This document shows, one piece after another, positions 32,349-37,088 of a stretch of DNA of 37,088 nt; positions within the stretch are counted from its first letter, which is position 1; each line of letters begins with the position of its first letter. The position numbers and the translations under genes are program-made. The notes below the pieces were generated by a model that saw only the letters and a list, made by a program, of their open reading frames with translations, searched no databases and was not told where the DNA came from. The stretch comes from an uncultured Alphaproteobacteria bacterium (GTDB lineage Bacteria; Pseudomonadota; Alphaproteobacteria; HIMB59). The DNA lies in NCBI GenBank assembly GCA_902509695.1, contig CABWYP010000008.1, forward strand, positions 1 through 37,088, written 5' to 3'.

Positions 32349-32366
32349 GATCATTTGAAAATAACT

Positions 32367-32403
32367 GAATATGAAGACAGTTTTACTGTCTTCATATTCT
32401 TTT
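32367..32403 (+). terminator. Rho-independent terminator or attenuator after the binding-protein gene
   Basis: GAATATGAAGACAGT pairs perfectly with ACTGTCTTCATATTC across a TTT loop (15-bp stem), followed by TTTT. It starts 19 bases after the binding-protein stop and 68 bases before the FAD oxidoreductase. The arrangement is typical for lowering expression of downstream transporter genes relative to the binding protein. Confidence 0.85.
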
Positions 32404-32470
32404 AAATTTCACTTTGATAATTTTATTTCAAAAAAAAAATAAAAATATATTTATTTGTTGGCATTGACGC

Positions 32471-33568
32471 TTGCCTAAGATGGTTATAGTTGGTGGAGGG
32501 ATTGTTGGTGCTTCTTTTGCCTATCATGCTCATTTAGCAGGATTAGATGAAATTACCTTAATTACTGATTTTATGCCTGGTGATAAAGCTCAAGCGACAA
32601 GCAACACCTGGGGTTGGGTAAATGGATACGCTGTTAATGACAAAAACTATGCTGCTTTTAGACTGGCCAATTTATCTTATTGGATAAAGCTAATAGACAA
32701 TATCAATAGTCTAGAAAAAACGAGCAAAGGTGCTTTCTTTTGGGATTTTCATGATACTGAGCTTACTGAAATTATAGCCCAACATCAAAACTGGGGACAT
32801 TCAGTAAAAGAAGTAGATCAATCACAGATGGAAGTGCATCTCCCCAACCTTCTGCATAAACCATATAAAGCTGGATTTGGACAGGATGATCTTGCGATTG
32901 AAGGCTCAAAAGTAACGAAAGAATTAATTAAAGCAAGTGGCTGCAAGGTTAAAAATATTCGCGTTAACAAAATTATTTATGACGGAAATAATGTTAATGG
33001 AGTAGAAACTGATCAAGGCATAATCTACACTGATGAGGTGATTATAGCTGCTGGGCTTGGCACCCCCAATCTACTTTCAAGTTTAAAGGTAAATTTTAAA
33101 ATGCATTCCAGTCTTGGACTTTTGGCATACACTAAGCCTCTTTCTGATTTATTATTAAAACACCCAATAACTGGAACAGACTTTCATGCACGACAAGACG
33201 ATAAAGGAAGATTAGTTATTGGCGGTAAGTTTGATGATGATGCAAGTAAAGAAAAAAATATTCAAGAAGCAGCAATGAAACTTATTAAAGAAATGGAAAA
33301 GAGGCTTAACTATAATTTCACTTTAAAGCTCGATCACTATACACTTGGTATCCGTCCTTTACCTTTGGACGGAAGACCAAAAATTGGTCGCCTTAAAAAT
33401 GAGCAGGATGAAAGCATAAAAGGTGTTTATATTGCTGTTATGCATTCAGGTATTACCAATGCACCACTAGCTGGTAAGTTAGGCATTGAAGAAATCATGA
33501 CAGGAAAAAAACATTCATTGATTTCTGATTTTTCACCTCAAAACCTGTCAAGTAAAGGTTGTAATTAA
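32471..33568 (+). CDS. FAD-dependent oxidoreductase, DAO/DadA-like
   Basis: This is a 365-residue flavoenzyme of the D-amino-acid oxidase superfamily. The N-terminal Rossmann motif is VIVGGGIVGASFAYH, with an adjacent TWGWVNGYA segment. A central TDEVIIAAGLGTPNLL follows, and the C-terminal end has TLGIRPLPLDGRPKIGRL and YIAVMHSGITNAPLAGKLGIEEI, the usual FAD-closing region. Related enzymes oxidise amino acids, sarcosine-like amines or opines. Its position between the binding protein and the permeases suggests it acts on the imported substrate. Starts at TTG 32471 or ATG 32480 are both possible; neither has a ribosome site. An AT-rich tract precedes it. The permease gene follows after one base. 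Confidence 0.82.
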   Translation: MPKMVIVGGGIVGASFAYHAHLAGLDEITLITDFMPGDKAQATSNTWGWVNGYAVNDKNYAAFRLANLSYWIKLIDNINSLEKTSKGAFFWDFHDTELTEIIAQHQNWGHSVKEVDQSQMEVHLPNLLHKPYKAGFGQDDLAIEGSKVTKELIKASGCKVKNIRVNKIIYDGNNVNGVETDQGIIYTDEVIIAAGLGTPNLLSSLKVNFKMHSSLGLLAYTKPLSDLLLKHPITGTDFHARQDDKGRLVIGGKFDDDASKEKNIQEAAMKLIKEMEKRLNYNFTLKLDHYTLGIRPLPLDGRPKIGRLKNEQDESIKGVYIAVMHSGITNAPLAGKLGIEEIMTGKKHSLISDFSPQNLSSKGCN

Positions 33569-33569
33569 G

Positions 33570-34346
33570 ATGTTTAGTTATTGCGCTGACCCAAAAACCC
33601 TTGAAGGATTAATGTGGTTGTCTTGTTATATCACCACAGCCAAACATATGTCATTTTATGTTTCTTTTCTTGTTGTTATGGGCCTAATATCTCTAGCTGC
33701 TCCATTAGCAATGGCTTTTGGTTTTGCAGGTGCTATTGCAGCAAGATCATCAATCAGGGTTTTTCGTCTTATTGGTAAAGGTTATTTGGCTATGATAAGA
33801 GGAATACCAGATATTGTTTTTTTTCTATTTATTCCCATTGCCCTTGATCAAGCATTTGAATTTTTGCGGCATAAGGTGCTCTGTTCTGACGTCACAGAGC
33901 CAATCCGACAGGGTAACGATTTTGTCGTGTGTGCAGCTGCCAAACTCCCCTTAAGCACAGCTAGTGAATGGGTGCATGATATGTATGGTTTTTTATTGGC
34001 TTTACTCGCCTTTGGTTTTGTTTTTGGTGCTTTTACAGGAAATGTTCTCTCTGGCGCCATGACAGCAGTTCCAAAAACTCAACTTGAAACAGGAGAGGCA
34101 TTCGGATTTTCACCACGACAAATTTTTAGAAGAATTCTATTGAAACAGATGTGGGTTTATGCCCTTCCTGGTTTATCAAACCTGTGGATGATATTAATAA
34201 AAGCAACTCCGCTTCTGTTTCTTTTGGGTATTGAAGATATAGTTTACTGGGCCAAAGAGCTTGGTGGAATTAAAACTGGTGTTTACGAATACAAAGCATG
34301 TCACCTACATCTTTTTCAAATCCATCTACCTCACCATTATCATTGA
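33570..34346 (+). CDS. Amino-acid ABC permease (HisQ-like), C-terminus replaced by inverted sequence
   Basis: This is one of two inner-membrane subunits of the importer. The first about 240 residues look normal: membrane spans, GYLAMIRGIPDIVFFLF, and the EAA loop ETGEAFGFSPRQIFRRILLKQMWVYALPGLSNLW that docks on the ATPase. After GGIKTGVYEY (about 34292) the reading frame runs into a 122-bp inverted copy of the binding-protein gene, adding KACHLHLFQIHLPHHYH and then a stop. The last membrane span and tail expected in this family are missing. Bases 34407-34436 read GQATMAGKT plus stop in the same frame, five bases before the second permease. From memory this resembles the native end of such permeases, so the gene probably originally ran to 34436. 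It is either truncated or an assembly artefact. Confidence 0.8.
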   Translation: MFSYCADPKTLEGLMWLSCYITTAKHMSFYVSFLVVMGLISLAAPLAMAFGFAGAIAARSSIRVFRLIGKGYLAMIRGIPDIVFFLFIPIALDQAFEFLRHKVLCSDVTEPIRQGNDFVVCAAAKLPLSTASEWVHDMYGFLLALLAFGFVFGAFTGNVLSGAMTAVPKTQLETGEAFGFSPRQIFRRILLKQMWVYALPGLSNLWMILIKATPLLFLLGIEDIVYWAKELGGIKTGVYEYKACHLHLFQIHLPHHYH

Positions 34347-34406
34347 TAAAATTATATGGAGGGTAAGCACCTTCAGTACCCATTCTAACGGTGTCTGCAA
34401 AAGCAG
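34285..34406 (-). repeat. 122-bp perfect inverted copy of bases 31675-31796
   Basis: Read on the minus strand, this block is identical, base for base, to residues about 17-57 of the binding-protein gene. Paired positions always sum to 66081. Identity stops abruptly at both ends (34284 and 34407). Junction bases are shared with the surroundings only over a few nucleotides (ACGAAT at one end, GCAG at the other). The block interrupts the first permease gene. It is about as long as the permease segment it displaces. Confidence 0.95.
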
Positions 34407-34441
34407 GGACAAGCAACTATGGCGGGTAAGACATAATTAAT

Positions 34442-35281
34442 ATGAATTGTTTTCAAACTCTTTCTGACTATAGTTTTCGATCATTAGGTTATGGCGAACG
34501 GCTTCTCCCAAAAGCTGACATCACCCTTTGTGAACAATTTGTTTTAATTGGATCTGGGATGATTTGGAATATTTATTTTGCCTTACTTGCATTACTTTTT
34601 GGGTTTTTCTTTTCTACTATCTTGGCTTTAGGTAAAAATTCAAAATCTTCTATGCTTAATGTCCCCTCTCGCACATTTATTTTTATCTTTAGGGGATCTC
34701 CTTTATTTATTCAATTCTTCTTTGCATATGAACTATTTGTAATTTTGCCAAAGTTAGGATTTGATTTGAATTTAGGCTTTCTTACAATCACTGTAGAGAC
34801 CCGATGGCTCACCAAAGCTTGGTTGGGTGCTTTAATTGTTTTATTCTTTAATACATCTGCTTATGCAGCAGAAATTTTTTACGGAGCATTACGAGCTGTT
34901 TCGATTAAAGACATAGAGTCGGCTGACGCTTTTGGCCTGACAGGAACAAAAAAATTTAAGCGAATTATTTGGCCAACTATGCTTCGTTTGGCTTGGCCGT
35001 CCTATACCAATGAGGCTATATTTTTATTTCATGCAACTTCATTAGTCTTTTTTACTGGTTTTCCTGCATGGCAACAAAAAGGTGATGCGATTTACTATGC
35101 CAGTTACTTTGCAGATAAAACATTTAACCCTTTTATTCCTTACCCTATAGTCGGTTTATATTTCATTTTAATGACATTAATTGTTATTGGTTTATTTGGG
35201 TTAATTAATAAAAAGTTGAATAAACATTTATCTCCTAATGAGCGTAGTAAGTTACGTATTAAGTTAAAATTAATAAGATAA
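34442..35281 (+). CDS. Amino-acid ABC permease (HisM-like)
   Basis: This is the second membrane subunit of the importer, 279 residues with about five spans. Recognisable parts are LIGSGMIWNIYFALLALLFGFFFSTILALG, the FIFRGSPLFIQFFFAYELF segment, and the ATPase-coupling EAA loop LRAVSIKDIESADAFGLTGTKKFKRIIWPTMLRLAWPSYTNEAIFLFHATSLVFF. The N-terminal extension before the first span is longer than in typical HisM (about 30 residues), as in relatives paired with the other permease type seen here. It follows the first permease by five bases if that gene's native stop is at 34436. It appears intact and ends the transporter operon. Confidence 0.9.
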   Translation: MNCFQTLSDYSFRSLGYGERLLPKADITLCEQFVLIGSGMIWNIYFALLALLFGFFFSTILALGKNSKSSMLNVPSRTFIFIFRGSPLFIQFFFAYELFVILPKLGFDLNLGFLTITVETRWLTKAWLGALIVLFFNTSAYAAEIFYGALRAVSIKDIESADAFGLTGTKKFKRIIWPTMLRLAWPSYTNEAIFLFHATSLVFFTGFPAWQQKGDAIYYASYFADKTFNPFIPYPIVGLYFILMTLIVIGLFGLINKKLNKHLSPNERSKLRIKLKLIR

Positions 35282-35368
35282 CTAGACGTATAAATTACCA
35301 GCAAAAATTAATTAATATTTTACTCATTAAAACTTTATTTATATTAGATAATAAATAATATTAAAAAC

Positions 35369-35764
35369 ATGGGTAAATCACGATTTGTATTAGCACTCAA
35401 CGGTCTTGTAATGATGATAATAGGTATATGCTTTTTTACTTTTAATAATCATATCAATTTAACTATGTTTCCAGGTATTGCTGAAAATCAACTGGCATTG
35501 GAGGTTGCTACCGTATTGAGGTATATAATGGGATCTGGCATATTTACAATTGGAATAATTTTATTTTTGGCAAGAATTTCTGCTAAATCAGGAGCTCAAA
35601 GATTATTAATGGGCTCTAGTATTGGTTTCCTTCTTATATTCCTAACAACTATTTTTGTAAAATACCAATATGATTCTATCGATATACCCATTGTAGGAAT
35701 TATTATTTTTCCAATATTAAGTTTGCTTTCTTTGTACGTTTCATCAAGGCCTTTCCAAGAGTAA
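35369..35764 (+). CDS. Small four-span membrane protein (DUF4345-like)
   Basis: This is a 131-residue hydrophobic protein with four predicted spans (about residues 5-24, 46-68, 80-99 and 107-125). The first loop contains GIAENQLALEVATVLRYIMGSGIFTIGIILFLAR, in which an Arg-Gly-rich second span is reminiscent of DUF4345-type proteins. The match is weak and no function is known. It stands alone on the plus strand, 87 bases after the permease operon, and ends six bases before the convergent ccmH gene. The ATG at 35369 has no strong ribosome site. Confidence 0.6.
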   Translation: MGKSRFVLALNGLVMMIIGICFFTFNNHINLTMFPGIAENQLALEVATVLRYIMGSGIFTIGIILFLARISAKSGAQRLLMGSSIGFLLIFLTTIFVKYQYDSIDIPIVGIIIFPILSLLSLYVSSRPFQE

Positions 35765-35770
35765 AAAATC

Positions 35771-36136
35771 TTATTTTTGTTGGATATATTTTTTTCTTAC
35801 AACAATTAATATAATTAAAAAAATAAAAATAGGACTTAGCCACAAAAGAAAATGATTTTTTGAGGGTTTAAATGATATCTCTTCTCCATAAATCAGAACT
35901 AACTCATCATTAATTTCTTTAAATGAGATACCTTTTTCATATTTTTTTTTAATTTGTTCTTTTAAATTAATGGCAAATTCGGTATCTGATTCTTGAATAC
36001 TTTGCCCATCACATACTAAACATCGAATAGTTTTATAATAATCAGATAGATTATTCTCATTAGACCAAGTTAAAGAAGAAAAGATTAAAAATAATATGAT
36101 TAATAATGTTTTAGAGATATTTTTCGACATCTTCAT
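35771..36136 (-). CDS. ccmH: Cytochrome c maturation protein CcmH
   Basis: This is a membrane-anchored thiol protein that reduces apocytochrome c or its heme-binding cysteines for the Ccm heme-lyase complex. Its 121 residues start with a signal or anchor (about 8-25), then the redox motif RCLVCDGQSIQES (usual form RCxxCxxQSI). A helical region and GISFKEINDELVLIYGEEISFKPS follow, and a C-terminal membrane span (about 93-113) precedes a basic tail. It is the short CcmL-type without a CcmI domain. It overlaps ccmG by 26 bases. The order ccmF-ccmG-ccmH is the standard operon order. Confidence 0.92.
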   Translation of the reverse strand: MKMSKNISKTLLIILFLIFSSLTWSNENNLSDYYKTIRCLVCDGQSIQESDTEFAINLKEQIKKKYEKGISFKEINDELVLIYGEEISFKPSKNHFLLWLSPIFIFLIILIVVRKKYIQQK

Positions 36137-36593
36137 AAAAAAGTGGCCCTTGAATTTTTTTTTGAGTTAATGACTCTTTAATAAAATATGTCTCAGGGAC
36201 TCCAATCAGCCCCATTTCATATGCAATCGTTCCATCATCTCTTATAACATACTCAAAGGGGTTTCCATTTTTTTTAATCCAATTAACAAAGTTTTCTTCA
36301 TCATCTCTAAAGTTAACACCAACAATCTTGACACCCTTTGATTTTAATTCCATTAATAAAGGGTGTTCTGCTAAGCAGGGCTTACACCAAGATGCAAAAA
36401 AATTAATAATATAAAAATCCCCTAAGTTTTCCTGATTAATATTTTCTGATCTGTAAAAATCATTGGTTTCAAAAAGAATATCAGGAACTTGTTTTGAGTT
36501 TAATTTTTGTGAAGAAGGTTGATAGATGTAATAGAAACTACATATCAATAATATTATTATGCCAGCCAATGGGATTATGAGATTTTTTTTCAT
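36111..36593 (-). CDS. ccmG: Thiol:disulfide interchange protein CcmG/DsbE
   Basis: This is a 160-residue periplasmic thioredoxin-like reductant of the Ccm pathway, anchored by a hydrophobic N-terminus (about residues 5-24). The thioredoxin active site FFASWCKPCLAEHP is intact (WCxPC). A cis-proline loop is seen at GVPETYFI, and the family insertion FRDDEENFVNWIKKNGNPFEYVIRDDGTIA sits between them. It overlaps the ccmF stop by four bases (ATGA) and the ccmH start by 26, so all three are coupled. No unusual features. Confidence 0.93.
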   Translation of the reverse strand: MKKNLIIPLAGIIILLICSFYYIYQPSSQKLNSKQVPDILFETNDFYRSENINQENLGDFYIINFFASWCKPCLAEHPLLMELKSKGVKIVGVNFRDDEENFVNWIKKNGNPFEYVIRDDGTIAYEMGLIGVPETYFIKESLTQKKIQGPLFYEDVEKYL

Positions 36594-37088
36594 TTTCTTT
36601 TAATTATTGATAAAAATATTGAAAAAACTAACAGCATAGCGCTCAACCATAATAGGTTAATTAATGGCTTATATACAATGTTTATTGAGACCTTGTTGGT
36701 GTCTATCATAGATATTGTTGCATAATACTGACTGAGATATCTATTAACAGTACTTACTTCATTGGTAACTTGACCAGAGGGCTGATAAATATTTTTAGAG
36801 GGCCTTAGAGGATATTCTAGGTTATTTTCTATCACTAAAAGATCGACAGAAATTCTTTGATGGTTGCTCAGGGCCTCGTCTTGAATACTTTTTAATAATA
36901 GAGATGTTTCATCATTCAGTGAAATTTCAGTATCTTTCCCTTTCTCAAATAAAATATTTCTCTCATAATCAAATTGTTCTGTAAAGACAGCAGCTACTAT
37001 GAACAACCCAATACTTAAATGAGCAAGCCATTGTGAATAAAAACTTTTATCCTTATTAAAATTTTTAAAAAAAACTAAAATACTTTTT
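36590..37088 (-). CDS. ccmF: Heme lyase CcmF, C-terminal part (5' end outside window)
   Basis: The reading frame is open to the window edge, so only about the last 165 residues are seen. It reads SQWLAHLSIGLFIVAAVFTEQFDYERN near the edge, a membrane span followed by the periplasmic end domain. It continues with the stretch RPSKNIYQPSGQVTNEVSTVNRYLSQ ending in IVYKPLINLLWLSAMLLVFSIFLSIIKRK, the last span of CcmF. The KxxYxxxxxxxxEV pattern before the final span is typical. CcmF attaches heme to apocytochrome c in the periplasm. Its stop overlaps the ccmG start. A TTG at 37006 is an internal codon, not the start. Confidence 0.88.
   Translation of the reverse strand, partial: KSILVFFKNFNKDKSFYSQWLAHLSIGLFIVAAVFTEQFDYERNILFEKGKDTEISLNDETSLLLKSIQDEALSNHQRISVDLLVIENNLEYPLRPSKNIYQPSGQVTNEVSTVNRYLSQYYATISMIDTNKVSINIVYKPLINLLWLSAMLLVFSIFLSIIKRK

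Noticed and set aside
32405-32470. Phase-variable A-tract before the oxidoreductase
   Set aside because: A run of ten A within generally AT-rich DNA lies outside the coding region, and no alternative frame or promoter spacing effect can be shown.

Overview
This window reads as an AT-rich, gene-dense chromosomal segment of a marine-type alphaproteobacterium. The evidence is an IalB-family protein, a ChrR/RpoE-type sigma pair, an alphaproteobacterial-style amino-acid ABC cluster with an FAD oxidoreductase, short intergenic gaps and frequent 1-50 bp gene overlaps. No rRNA, tRNA, CRISPR array, insertion sequence or phage gene was seen. No stretch over 300 bases lacks a gene.

Region 1 (1-4730) is housekeeping: the end of a Tas-like aldo/keto reductase, a pterin dehydratase, a DUF3429 membrane protein, an ECF sigma factor with a ChrR-like cupin partner, an IalB-like periplasmic protein, argG and an NTF2-like protein.

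Region 2 (4773-29454) is the remarkable part. A 14.9-kb gene encodes a 4956-residue protein with an N-terminal LEPRIMFDGAA motif, a DUF4347-like domain, 23 VCBS-type repeats, three nested five-bladed propeller-like blocks and C-terminal cadherin-like domains. It is divergent from an outer-membrane TolC-type lipoprotein fused to a cadherin-like domain and a SPOR domain. It is followed, in overlapping or abutting reading frames, by a small periplasmic adaptor, a GAF-TM-HlyD adaptor and a PqqD-like/M50-protease/HlyD fusion. No ABC ATPase, the usual motor of type 1 secretion, is present in the cluster. Downstream lie an unknown 306-residue protein, a UMF1/Atg22-like MFS transporter and a winged-helix regulator. 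A 15-bp palindrome (GGCCCAAAATGGGCC or close variants) occurs at the giant/tolC divergent promoter, before the unknown gene and before the regulator. This ties the block together as a probable regulon. I propose it is a dedicated, poorly described export machine for a half-megadalton surface protein.

Region 3 (29462-35281) carries folD, yggT and an amino-acid ABC transporter (ATPase divergent from binding protein, FAD oxidoreductase and two permeases). The end of the first permease has been replaced by a 122-bp perfect inverted copy of part of the binding-protein gene. This is either a real local rearrangement or an assembly/amplification chimera.

Region 4 (35369-37088) holds a small membrane protein and the end of a cytochrome c maturation operon (ccmF-ccmG-ccmH).
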